Origin: Paracoccaceae bacterium
GTDB taxonomy: Bacteria > Pseudomonadota > Alphaproteobacteria > Rhodobacterales > Rhodobacteraceae
Reading direction: 5' to 3'
Length of the DNA: 44,357 bases
Assembly (NCBI GenBank): GCA_024636555.1
Contig: JAGXGW010000048.1
Span: 1-44,357, forward strand
Made by a program: the position numbers and the translations under genes. The notes beneath the pieces were generated by a model. The model was not told where the DNA came from. It did not search any database and worked only from the letters and a program-made list of their open reading frames with translations. Shown in pieces: positions 8,386 through 16,220 of this stretch. The stretch's first letter is position 1; the number at the start of each line of letters is the position of its first letter.

Positions 8386-9051
8386 ATGCAACGGAACATG
8401 TATAAATCACTCGCCATTTTTAGCGTCTTGGCCGTTGGAGCCTGTTCCAGCAGCGACCCGATCTACCGCAGTTTCAACGACGAGGCGGGCGCGCAGATCG
8501 ACTCCGGCTCGTTCGGCAATGCCACGATGGCGAACACATTGGCCATGACAAGCCGCGATGGTTTCGTGATCGACATGTCCCGCCGTTTCTCGCAGGAAGT
8601 ATCGCCGATGGTGAACTTCGCCTTCGATTCCGCGCAGTTGGATGCCGGTGCGCGCGACACATTGCGCGAGCAGGCCAACTGGATCCGCCAGTTCCCCGAA
8701 GTGCGGTTCCGCGTTTACGGTCATACAGACCGTGTCGGACCGGATGCGTATAACAGAGCGCTTGGTTTGCGGCGCGCGCAGGCCGTGGTGTCTTTCCTGA
8801 CCAGTCAGGGCATCAGCCGCTCGCGGCTGGAGGCGGTTGTCTCTTACGGCAAAACGCAGCCGCTGATCGTCACCGAAGGGCGCGAGCGCCGCAACAGGCG
8901 CACTGTGACAGAGGTCTCGGGTGTGGTCGAAAAAAGGCCCGGAGAGCTGGACGGTAAATACGCACAGGTCATTTACCGCGAATACATCAACAGTGCTGTC
9001 CCCGTCAGCACCCTGTCCGGGGTCTCGATCGGCGCGGCAAGCGCGGAGTGA
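8386..9051 (+). CDS. OmpA-family lipoprotein of the Tad locus
   Basis: Outer-membrane lipoprotein with a C-terminal OmpA peptidoglycan-binding domain (221 aa). The N-terminus has a lipobox (AVGAC, Cys at residue 20 or 16 depending on start). The OmpA signature runs from NFAFDSAQLD through VYGHTDRVG to GRERRNRRT. It probably takes the place of the CpaD/RcpB-type accessory lipoprotein, anchoring the secretin to peptidoglycan; OmpA-like genes in this position are common in roseobacter Tad loci. The start may be ATG 8386 or ATG 8398, neither having a strong ribosome binding site. Coupling to the cpaC stop favours 8386. Confidence 0.85.
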   Translation: MQRNMYKSLAIFSVLAVGACSSSDPIYRSFNDEAGAQIDSGSFGNATMANTLAMTSRDGFVIDMSRRFSQEVSPMVNFAFDSAQLDAGARDTLREQANWIRQFPEVRFRVYGHTDRVGPDAYNRALGLRRAQAVVSFLTSQGISRSRLEAVVSYGKTQPLIVTEGRERRNRRTVTEVSGVVEKRPGELDGKYAQVIYREYINSAVPVSTLSGVSIGAASAE

Positions 9052-9069
9052 TCCGGATATTCGGGTTTT

Positions 9070-9094
9070 AAAGCAGCGGCCTAGCTGCTTTTTT
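9070..9094 (+). terminator. Intrinsic terminator after OmpA-like gene
   Basis: An 8-bp perfect stem (9070-9077 with 9084-9091), a 6-nt loop and six consecutive T residues spanning stem end and tail (9089-9094). It lies 18 bases after the stop of the OmpA-like gene and separates it from cpaE. Confidence 0.8.
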
Positions 9095-9356
9095 CCCGTC
9101 CGCACCCCAGGCTGAATACAGTTGGAACGCGCCATATCCGCGCTGCGGATCGTCCAATGATACCGTACAATTACGATCTTTTAGCCCTAATGTTGCCAAT
9201 ATTATCCGCGACTTTGGCAGCAATGGGATAGCTTTGTCTGGTTGGTGCCGGACACGGGTGGCCGACCGCCGGAACAGGAATGAGCCCGTCAGAGGTTCAG
9301 GGTTTGCTCCTGCCTCGCCAGACGTCGGCCCCCTTGGCTAAAGGACATGAGGCAAA
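9095..9356 (+). promoter_or_regulatory. cpaE upstream region with inverted repeat
   Basis: About 260 gene-free bases. They hold an ATCCGC-GCT-GCGGAT hairpin at 9136-9150 and, at 9191-9222, a nine-base inverted repeat (TGTTGCCAA and TTGGCAGCA, 8 of 9 pairs) around an A+T-rich 14-nt spacer. The latter has the layout of a dimeric regulator site. With a terminator upstream, a promoter for the cpaE operon is expected here; no clear hexamers were found. Confidence 0.4.
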
Positions 9357-10607
9357 ATGAGTATCAGTGAGCATCAGGGCTTGGAACCGACACCGATTGT
9401 GGCCTGCACGATAAGCCGAGACGTTCAGAATTTCGATCTGCTGATCGAGGATATGGAAGCCGTGCTTGGCGAGAACTGGGGAGACCTCGGCTATGGCGAG
9501 GCGCTGGCATTTTTCGCGCAACCCGATGCCGAGGCGCTGGAATTTGTCGCAATCGCCATGGATCAGGAGGACGAGAGCAACCTGGTTCTGCTGGGCGAGA
9601 TCATCCATCAGGCCCGCAGCCGCAACATCCGCGTGATTCTCATCGCCGAAGACGTAAGCCCCGCCGCGCTGCACCAGCTTTTGCGGCAAGGCGCGGACGA
9701 GTTTGTCCCCTACCCGCTTCCCGAGAACGAGCTTGAAGCCGCGATCCAGCGGATCCGCACCCCCGACCCCGCGCCCGTTCTTACGCAGGCTGCTGCCGCC
9801 GCACCGCGCAAAACGGCGCAGGACCGCGAAGGCGTGGTTATGGCCGTGCAGGGCATCGCTGGCGGCACCGGGGCGACCACGCTCGCGGTCAATCTGGCAT
9901 GGGAATTGTGCAACGTCGCCAAGAAGGGCAAGCCCAATCCCCGCGTCTGCATCCTCGATCTCGATCTGCAATACGGTTCGGTCTCGACCTTCCTTGACCT
10001 GCCGCGCCGCGAGGCCGTGTTCGAACTGCTGACCGATACCGAGGCCATGGACAGCGACAGTTTCAGCGCCGCCCTGATTTCCTACGAGGAAAAGTTGCAG
10101 GTTCTTACATCGCCTGCCGATATGCTGCCGCTGGATCTGGTCACATCGGATGACATCAACAGGCTGATCGCGGTAGCGCGGCAGAATTTCGATTATGTCG
10201 TCATCGACATGCCACGCACATTGGTGCAGTGGACCGAGGCCGTTCTGAACGGAGCGCATGTTTATTTCGCGTTGCTGGAACTGGATATGCGTTCGGCCCA
10301 GAACGCGCTGCGCCTCAAACGCGCCCTGCAGGCCGAAGACCTGCCTTTCCAGAAACTGCGCTTCGCGCTGAACCGCGCACCCGGCTTCACCGATCTGAGC
10401 GGGAAAAGCCGCGTCAAGCGGATGGCCGAAAGCCTTGGCATTGCGATCGACCTGATGCTGCCCGATGGTGGCAAGCAAGTCACCCAGGGCGCGGATCACG
10501 GCATGCCTTTGGCGCTGAGCGCGGCCAAGAACCCGTTACGCAAGGAAATTGCGAAGCTGGCACTGTCCTTGCATGAACTCGGCCAAAGCGACGTCGAAGC
10601 GGCCTGA
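9357..10607 (+). CDS. cpaE: Pilus localisation ATPase-like protein CpaE / TadZ
   Basis: MinD/ParA-related protein (416 aa) that places the Tad machine at a pole or focus. The N-terminal ~130 residues resemble an atypical receiver domain (LIEDMEAVLGENWG, VILIAEDVSPAALHQLLRQGADEFVPYPL). The ATPase domain begins with a degenerate P-loop GGTGATT at residues 169-175: the signature lysines of a MinD P-loop are missing. The second region ILDLDLQYGSVSTFLDLP and the later VVIDMPRT are conserved. Loss of the lysines is seen in some TadZ proteins and suggests nucleotide binding without normal hydrolysis. It starts the distal half of the locus. Confidence 0.92.
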   Translation: MSISEHQGLEPTPIVACTISRDVQNFDLLIEDMEAVLGENWGDLGYGEALAFFAQPDAEALEFVAIAMDQEDESNLVLLGEIIHQARSRNIRVILIAEDVSPAALHQLLRQGADEFVPYPLPENELEAAIQRIRTPDPAPVLTQAAAAAPRKTAQDREGVVMAVQGIAGGTGATTLAVNLAWELCNVAKKGKPNPRVCILDLDLQYGSVSTFLDLPRREAVFELLTDTEAMDSDSFSAALISYEEKLQVLTSPADMLPLDLVTSDDINRLIAVARQNFDYVVIDMPRTLVQWTEAVLNGAHVYFALLELDMRSAQNALRLKRALQAEDLPFQKLRFALNRAPGFTDLSGKSRVKRMAESLGIAIDLMLPDGGKQVTQGADHGMPLALSAAKNPLRKEIAKLALSLHELGQSDVEAA

Positions 10608-10629
10608 ACCGGAACCTGGGGAATAACTG

Positions 10630-12093
10630 ATGTTTTCACGCTACAAGAAGACGGGCGACAAGGCCGTGGGCAACAAATCCCCGGCCACCACGAGCAAACT
10701 GCCGCAACAACCCATGACCCGCCCGGTCGAGGCTGCAAGCGCTAGCGCATCCCCGTCCATGCGCCGCGCCCAGGCCCTCGCGCCTGCGGCAACCATCGCG
10801 ATGGACCGTGACCGCAAACGCCGCGAGCGTCTGGGCGAGATCAAGCTGGAGTTGCACCGGCATCTGCTGGATAACCTCAATCTCAGCGCGCTGGATACCG
10901 CGTCCGAGAACGACCTGCGCGCCGAGATCAGCTCTATCGCGTCGGAAGTGCTTGAGGAAAAAGGCATTGTCCTGAACCGCGAGGATCGCACGCAACTCAC
11001 GCAAGAGCTTTACGACGAGGTCAAAGGGCTTGGCCCGCTGGAGACGCTGCTCAAGGATGATACTGTCAACGACATTCTGGTGAATGGCCCGCAACGCATT
11101 TTTGTGGAGCGTAACGGCAAGCTCGAACTGACGGATGTGACCTTCAAGGATGAAAAGCACTTGCTGCGGATCATCGACAAGATCGTCTCGGCCGTCGGTC
11201 GCCGCGTGGACGAATCCAACCCTTATGTTGACGCCCGTCTGGGCGATGGTTCGCGTTTCAACGCGATGGTGCCACCGGTCGCGGTGGACGGATCGCTGGT
11301 GTCGATCCGCAAGTTCAAAAAGGAAAAGCTCGCCATCGACGATCTGGTGCGCTTCGGCGCCTTCTCCGAGGAGATGGCCGCCTACCTGCAAGCCGCCGTG
11401 GCGACACGGCTGAATATCATCGTCTCGGGCGGCACGGGCTCTGGTAAGACCACCACGCTGAACGCCCTGTCGTCTTTCATCGACAATGCCGAACGTATCC
11501 TGACCATTGAGGATACAGCCGAACTCCAGTTGCAACAGATCCATGTGGGCCGGATGGAAAGCCGCCCGCCCAACGTCGAGGGCAAGGGTGCGGTGACCCA
11601 GCGCGACTGTTTGCGCAACGCGTTGCGGATGCGGCCTGACCGGATCATCGTGGGCGAAACCCGTGGCGAGGAGGTGATCGACATGTTGCAGGCCATGAAC
11701 ACGGGCCACGACGGGTCTATGACCACGATCCACGCCAACTCGGCCCGCGACGGTGTGAGCCGTCTGGAAAACATGATCGCGATGGCGGGAATCGAGATGC
11801 CGATCAAGGCTGTCCGCAGCCAGATCGCCAGCGCCGTCAACCTGATCGTGCAGGTCAACCGCTTGCAGGACGGCAGCCGCCGCATGACCTCGATCACCGA
11901 ACTGACGGGGATGGAAGGCGAGGTGATCTCGATGCAGGAGGTGTTCCGCTTCCAGCGTGTCGGCCTCACACCCGAGAACAAGATCATCGGGCATTTCACG
12001 GCAACCGGCGTACGCAGCCACTTCTCCGAGCGGTTCCGCCTTTGGGGCTACGACCTGCCCGCCTCCATCTTTGAACCCATCGCAGCGGAGTAA
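10630..12093 (+). CDS. cpaF: Tad secretion ATPase CpaF / TadA
   Basis: Hexameric type II/IV secretion ATPase that powers Flp pilus assembly at the inner membrane (487 aa). A variable N-terminal 60 residues precede the conserved body. The Walker A motif GGTGSGKTT starts at residue 267, followed by the Asp box ([12 protein letters not shown]), the Walker B region ([16 protein letters not shown]) and the His box ([15 protein letters not shown]). It sits 22 bases after cpaE and five bases before tadB. ATG 10630 follows GGGGAATA. Identification is secure. Confidence 0.96.
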   Translation: MFSRYKKTGDKAVGNKSPATTSKLPQQPMTRPVEAASASASPSMRRAQALAPAATIAMDRDRKRRERLGEIKLELHRHLLDNLNLSALDTASENDLRAEISSIASEVLEEKGIVLNREDRTQLTQELYDEVKGLGPLETLLKDDTVNDILVNGPQRIFVERNGKLELTDVTFKDEKHLLRIIDKIVSAVGRRVDESNPYVDARLGDGSRFNAMVPPVAVDGSLVSIRKFKKEKLAIDDLVRFGAFSEEMAAYLQAAVATRLNIIVSGGTGSGKTTTLNALSSFIDNAERILTIEDTAELQLQQIHVGRMESRPPNVEGKGAVTQRDCLRNALRMRPDRIIVGETRGEEVIDMLQAMNTGHDGSMTTIHANSARDGVSRLENMIAMAGIEMPIKAVRSQIASAVNLIVQVNRLQDGSRRMTSITELTGMEGEVISMQEVFRFQRVGLTPENKIIGHFTATGVRSHFSERFRLWGYDLPASIFEPIAAE

Positions 12094-12098
12094 CGCAT

Positions 12099-13067
12099 AT
12101 GTCTATCAGTATCGAACCGCTCATCTACGGGTTGATCTTCTTCGGCGTTCTGGTGCTGGTCGAGGGGTTGTATCTGACCGTTTTCGGAAGATCCATCAGC
12201 TTGAACAACCGGGTCAACCGACGCCTAGAGATGCTAGGGAAAGGTGCCCACCGCGAGGAGGTGATGGAGACGCTGCGCAAGGAGATGCAGCAGCACATGA
12301 ACTCCCGCTCGATCCCGCTGTATTCTCTGTTGGCGCACCGAGCCCAAAAGGCGGCGATTGCCTTTACGCCTGTGCAATTAATCATGATCATGGGTGGGGT
12401 TTCCGTCATCAGCTTTCTTGGTCTGACCATCGGCACCGCGACGGAAACTCCGATGCGCGCACTGCTCTCCGTGGGGATGGGTGTCGGCGGGGTCTATTTT
12501 TGGGTGAATTCCAAAGCCAAAAAGCGGATCGGGATGATCGAGGAGCAGCTCCCTGATGCGGTGGAACTAATGGTACGCAGTTTACGGGTAGGGCATCCCT
12601 TCTCATCCGCCATTCAGATCGTCGCCAAGGAGGTGGCCGATCCACTGGCCACCGAATTCGGCATCATTGCCGACGAGGCGGCCTACGGGCGCGATATCGG
12701 TGATGCGCTCAAGGATATGGCAGAACGATTGGACCTGCAGGACCTACGCTTTCTGTCTGTCGCCGTGACGATCCAGCAGCAGTCGGGCGGCAACCTTGCC
12801 GAGATCCTCGCCGGGTTGAGCCGCGTGATCCGTGCGCGCTTTCGCCTGTTTCGTCGCGTAAAGGCTATTACCGCAGAGGCAAAATGGTCCGGTAAGTTTC
12901 TGTCAGCTTTCCCGATTGTAGCACTAATTATGATCAACTTGTTGGATCCAAATTACTATGACAATGTGCTGGACCACCCATGGTTCATTCCCGCCTGTAT
13001 TGGCGTTGGTTTATTCCTTACCGCGAATCTAATCGTCATGCGCATATTGACCGATATCAAGGTCTGA
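12099..13067 (+). CDS. tadB: Tad inner-membrane platform protein TadB
   Basis: Inner-membrane protein with a type II secretion F (GspF) domain (322 aa). Hydrophobic segments are at the N-terminus (IYGLIFFGVLVLVEGLYL), near residues 85-130 and at the C-terminus (two helices). The cytoplasmic GspF region contains EEQLPDAVELMVRSLRVGHPF and QQQSGGNLAEIL. With TadC it forms the platform on which the CpaF ATPase acts. Codon choice in the 3' half is somewhat less GC-rich than in neighbours. It is tightly spaced between cpaF and tadC. Confidence 0.94.
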   Translation: MSISIEPLIYGLIFFGVLVLVEGLYLTVFGRSISLNNRVNRRLEMLGKGAHREEVMETLRKEMQQHMNSRSIPLYSLLAHRAQKAAIAFTPVQLIMIMGGVSVISFLGLTIGTATETPMRALLSVGMGVGGVYFWVNSKAKKRIGMIEEQLPDAVELMVRSLRVGHPFSSAIQIVAKEVADPLATEFGIIADEAAYGRDIGDALKDMAERLDLQDLRFLSVAVTIQQQSGGNLAEILAGLSRVIRARFRLFRRVKAITAEAKWSGKFLSAFPIVALIMINLLDPNYYDNVLDHPWFIPACIGVGLFLTANLIVMRILTDIKV

Positions 13068-13077
13068 GGAGTCGATC

Positions 13078-14046
13078 ATGGAATTCGTCAATGACTTCAT
13101 GTCACAGCATTTCGGAGAGATGGGCACCTTCGTTCTGATCGGCGGGCTTGGTCTGGTTCTGATCCTTGCCGCGATCCCAATGATGCTCAACCAGCGCAAG
13201 GATCCGCTCGAAAAGCTGAAGGAAGGGGCCGCCGCATCGCGCAATACCGCCGCCAGCGGCAAGACGCTGCGCAGCTCGAAGGGCAACGACAAGCTGCAGA
13301 AATACTCGACCTTCCTTGAGCCGCAAAACGAGGTCGAATACTCCGCAATCCGCATGAAGTTGATGCAGGCGGGCTATCGCACCAAGGATGCCGTACGCGC
13401 CTTCCACTTTGCGCAATTCGCACTCGGCATCCTGTTTCTTGTTTTGGGCGTGATCTACTATCTTCTCAGGATCGCCGGATTGCCCGACACCACAACACAG
13501 GATGCGCTGCTTTACATTCTGGCGCCGGGCATCGCGGGCTACATGCTGCCCAAATACTGGGTGACCAAACGCCAGAAGGAGCGCCAGGAAGAGATTACTT
13601 CAGGCTTTCCCGACTCACTCGACATGATGTTGATTTGCGTCGAGGCCGGTCAGTCGCTAGACCAGTCGATTATTCGCGTCTCGAAGGAAATGCGCGCCTC
13701 TTATCCGGCGCTATCAGAAGAATTCGAGATCGTCAGCTTCGAGATCAAGGCCGGCAAGGACAAACCCAAGGTTCTGGCCGATATGGGCGAACGCTGCGGT
13801 GTCGCCGATATTTCCAGCTTTGTCACCGTGCTTGTCCAATCTGCGACATTTGGCACGTCGATCGCCGAGGCGCTGCGGGTCTATGCCGAAGAAATGCGCG
13901 ACAAACGCGTGATGCGTGCCGAAGAGAAGGCAAACAAATTGCCTACCAAGATGACACTTGTCACTATGGGTCTTACTGTGCCGCCACTTCTGATCATTCT
14001 TGTTGGGCCTTCGATAGTCGGAATTCAAGCTTTAGGGAACATGTAA
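13078..14046 (+). CDS. tadC: Tad inner-membrane platform protein TadC
   Basis: Second GspF-domain membrane protein of the Tad platform (322 aa). An N-terminal helix (FVLIGGLGLVLILAAIPMML) is followed by a charged cytoplasmic stretch, a central helix pair around residues 115-155, the GspF domain (GFPDSLDMMLICVEAGQSLDQ...KVLADMGERCGV) and a final helix (LTVPPLLIILVGPSIVGIQ). GAGGAG precedes the ATG, ten bases after the tadB stop. The lengths of TadB and TadC are identical here, but their sequences are clearly different subfamilies. Confidence 0.94.
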   Translation: MEFVNDFMSQHFGEMGTFVLIGGLGLVLILAAIPMMLNQRKDPLEKLKEGAAASRNTAASGKTLRSSKGNDKLQKYSTFLEPQNEVEYSAIRMKLMQAGYRTKDAVRAFHFAQFALGILFLVLGVIYYLLRIAGLPDTTTQDALLYILAPGIAGYMLPKYWVTKRQKERQEEITSGFPDSLDMMLICVEAGQSLDQSIIRVSKEMRASYPALSEEFEIVSFEIKAGKDKPKVLADMGERCGVADISSFVTVLVQSATFGTSIAEALRVYAEEMRDKRVMRAEEKANKLPTKMTLVTMGLTVPPLLIILVGPSIVGIQALGNM

Positions 14047-14053
14047 ACGCATC

Positions 14054-14626
14054 ATGCCATCAAGTCTGCGCGGGTTGCGGCCCGTCTTCACCTTGGGGAT
14101 CGTCCTTTCCTTGGCCGCCTGTTCGTCAGGCGGCCTTGGTGCATCGCGGGACAGTCCCTATGCGCCCGGTCTTCGCCCCGGTGCCGCAGCCCAGGACGGG
14201 CTAGTTGTCGGCCATCGCCTGATGGAGGCCGGAGAGTTTGAACTGGCGCTCAAATCCTTTACCCGCGCTGCCTATGAAGACGGGCTGACGGTGGATGTTC
14301 TGTCCGCTCTGGGCAGTGCCAATCTGGGTCTGGGGCGGTTGGGACAGGCTGAAACCCTGCTGCGGCGCGCCATCGCCACCGACGAGGCTATTCCCCAGAC
14401 ATGGAATAATCTGGGCGTTGTGCTGATGGAGAAGGGCGAGGTTGCCGAGGCCGAACAGATTTTCCGGCGGGCCTTTGCGCTGGATAATGGCGAAAGTGAC
14501 TCAATTCGCGACAATCTTCGCTTGGCACTCGCAAAAACGGAAAATCCGGACTATGATCAGGTGGAACAAGATTACAAAATGGTGCGGCGCGGCAGCAGTG
14601 ATTTTCTTTTGCGGCGCATACCTTAA
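14054..14626 (+). CDS. tadD: TPR lipoprotein TadD
   Basis: Predicted outer-membrane lipoprotein with tetratricopeptide repeats (190 aa). The signal sequence ends in the lipobox SLAACS (Cys near residue 23). At least two to three TPR units follow (AGEFELALKSFTRAAYEDG; LGRLGQAETLLRRAIA; EVAEAEQIFRRAFALDNG). TadD is thought to act as a pilotin-like helper for secretin assembly. It starts eight bases after tadC and is in the same operon. Confidence 0.88.
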   Translation: MPSSLRGLRPVFTLGIVLSLAACSSGGLGASRDSPYAPGLRPGAAAQDGLVVGHRLMEAGEFELALKSFTRAAYEDGLTVDVLSALGSANLGLGRLGQAETLLRRAIATDEAIPQTWNNLGVVLMEKGEVAEAEQIFRRAFALDNGESDSIRDNLRLALAKTENPDYDQVEQDYKMVRRGSSDFLLRRIP

Positions 14627-14656
14627 GACGGCAGAGCAGTAATAAAGGACGCAAAC

Positions 14657-15514
14657 ATGCGCCACCCTATCCTCGTGACCCTGTTTCTGACAGGGGCTTT
14701 CGGTTTGGCAGGATGCCAGAATTCGGGCGATAACGATGTGAACCGCGCGCTTGATGCGGTCAATGTTGTGGATGAAAACAACCTTGGTGACATCATGTTG
14801 ACCGTGGCCGATCCGAACGAGGCCGTGGTGTATTTCACCCGCACATCGGCAGAGCAACCCGGCAGGATCGATCTGCAACGCGGGCTGGCGCAATCGCTGG
14901 TGCGGGCGCAGCGCCCTGTGGAGGCCGCCAGCGCATGGCGCGAGGTGATCAAGCATCCCGAAGCGACCAATGAAGACCGTGTCGAACTGGCCGATGCGCT
15001 GATCCGCGCCGGAGACTGGGATGGCGCGAAAGCCGCCCTGAACAGCGTGCCCCCCACCTACGAGACCTTCAAGCGCTACCGTCTCGAAGCGATGGTGGCC
15101 GATGCCAGCAAGGACTGGAAGCGCGCCGACAGCTTTTATGAAATCGCGATGGGCCTGACCACACGTCCTGCGGGCGTGATGAACAACTGGGGTTTCTCGA
15201 AACTGACGCGCGGCTCCTATGCCGAGGCCGAGCGGCTGTTTACCGATGCAATCCGGCAGGACAATGCGCTGTTCACCGCCAAGAACAACCTTGTCATGGC
15301 GCGCGCGGCACAACGCAACTACAGCCTTCCGGTGATGCCGATGACGCAGTTGGAGCGGGCGCAACTGCTGCACACGCTGGGTCTGAGCGCGGTAAAACAG
15401 GGCGATATCGAGACCGGCAAGGGCCTGTTGCGCGATGCCGTCGACACGCATCCCCAGCATTTCGACGAAGCGGTGCGCAGCCTCGCCGCGCTTGAAAACA
15501 ACGTCCGCGGCTGA
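14657..15514 (+). CDS. Second TPR lipoprotein of the Tad locus
   Basis: A 285-residue lipoprotein (signal ending FGLAGCQ, Cys near residue 20) with TPR-like helices throughout, for example PVEAASAWREVIKHPEATNEDRVELADALIRAG split over residues ~95-130 and GSYAEAERLFTDAIRQDNA near 195-215. It follows tadD by 30 bases with AAAGGA upstream of the ATG. It resembles the paralogous TadD-like protein often found second in roseobacter Tad operons. The exact task is unknown; help with outer-membrane assembly is inferred from its location and fold. Confidence 0.82.
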   Translation: MRHPILVTLFLTGAFGLAGCQNSGDNDVNRALDAVNVVDENNLGDIMLTVADPNEAVVYFTRTSAEQPGRIDLQRGLAQSLVRAQRPVEAASAWREVIKHPEATNEDRVELADALIRAGDWDGAKAALNSVPPTYETFKRYRLEAMVADASKDWKRADSFYEIAMGLTTRPAGVMNNWGFSKLTRGSYAEAERLFTDAIRQDNALFTAKNNLVMARAAQRNYSLPVMPMTQLERAQLLHTLGLSAVKQGDIETGKGLLRDAVDTHPQHFDEAVRSLAALENNVRG

Positions 15515-15542
15515 CGGGTGCGCGCTGCATGAGCGAGGCCGC

Positions 15543-16082
15543 ATGATCGAAACCGTCAGCAACGGCACGGCTGTGGCGCTGTTTGCCTTTGATATGCCCG
15601 CACGGGCCGGATTGTGGTTTTTCCTGACCACCCTGCCGGTCTGCTTCTGGGTCATGCTCAGCGATTTGCGCGCGATGCGGATTCCCAACAAGGCCGTTCT
15701 GACGCTGTTCGGGATCTACCTGCTGGTCGGGGTCTGGGTGCTGCCGTTACCGCTGTTCGGGATGCAACTGCTGAACCTGATCGTGGTCCTGCTGATCGGT
15801 TTCGTTCTCAACGCAGGTGGCGTGTTTGGCGCAGGTGACGCGAAGTTCGCCGCCGCGGCCGCACCGTTCGTGCTTTTGGGCGATGTGCGCTTTGTGATCA
15901 TCCTGCTGGCAGTCAATCTGCTGGCCGCCTTTGTGACGCACCGGATTGCAGGGCGCACACCGCTGCGCCGGCTGGCACCCGGATGGGAAAGCTGGGAGCG
16001 CAAGAAGGACTTTCCGATGGGCCTTTCGCTGGGCAGCAGCCTGTCGATCTATCTCGGACTTGCCGCGATCTACGGCAGTTGA
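15543..16082 (+). CDS. cpaA: Prepilin peptidase CpaA / TadV
   Basis: Small type IV prepilin peptidase (179 aa, A24 aspartic protease family) that removes the leader of the Flp pilins. Both catalytic aspartates are visible: Asp41 in SDLRAMRIPN and Asp99 in the FGAGDAKF motif. It consists almost only of membrane helices and lacks the methyltransferase domain of the longer PilD type, as usual for TadV. The reading frame is open further upstream into the previous gene, but ATG 15543 with GCGAGG upstream starts right at the conserved protein. It closes the recognisable Tad operon. Confidence 0.9.
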   Translation: MIETVSNGTAVALFAFDMPARAGLWFFLTTLPVCFWVMLSDLRAMRIPNKAVLTLFGIYLLVGVWVLPLPLFGMQLLNLIVVLLIGFVLNAGGVFGAGDAKFAAAAAPFVLLGDVRFVIILLAVNLLAAFVTHRIAGRTPLRRLAPGWESWERKKDFPMGLSLGSSLSIYLGLAAIYGS

Positions 16083-16220
16083 ACGAACCGCAGGCCGCCT
16101 TGCCTCACGCGGCACGGATCGACTGTGATTTCACGGCCTTTCCATTATTTTGCCACTTTATGTGAGCACATTCTGCTTCAGCCGTCAGGCACCGGACCCG
16201 CAGAATGGACAGGCACGCTC

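Noticed and set aside
9136-9150. ATCCGC-GCT-GCGGAT as a terminator
   Set aside because: The stem is only 6 bp with no T-tract, and a better terminator lies 40 bases upstream.
10636-12021. Long minus-strand open frame (461 codons) opposite cpaF
   Set aside because: The plus strand has a complete, motif-bearing CpaF. The antisense frame is a by-product of GC-rich codons, and its translation has no recognisable domain.
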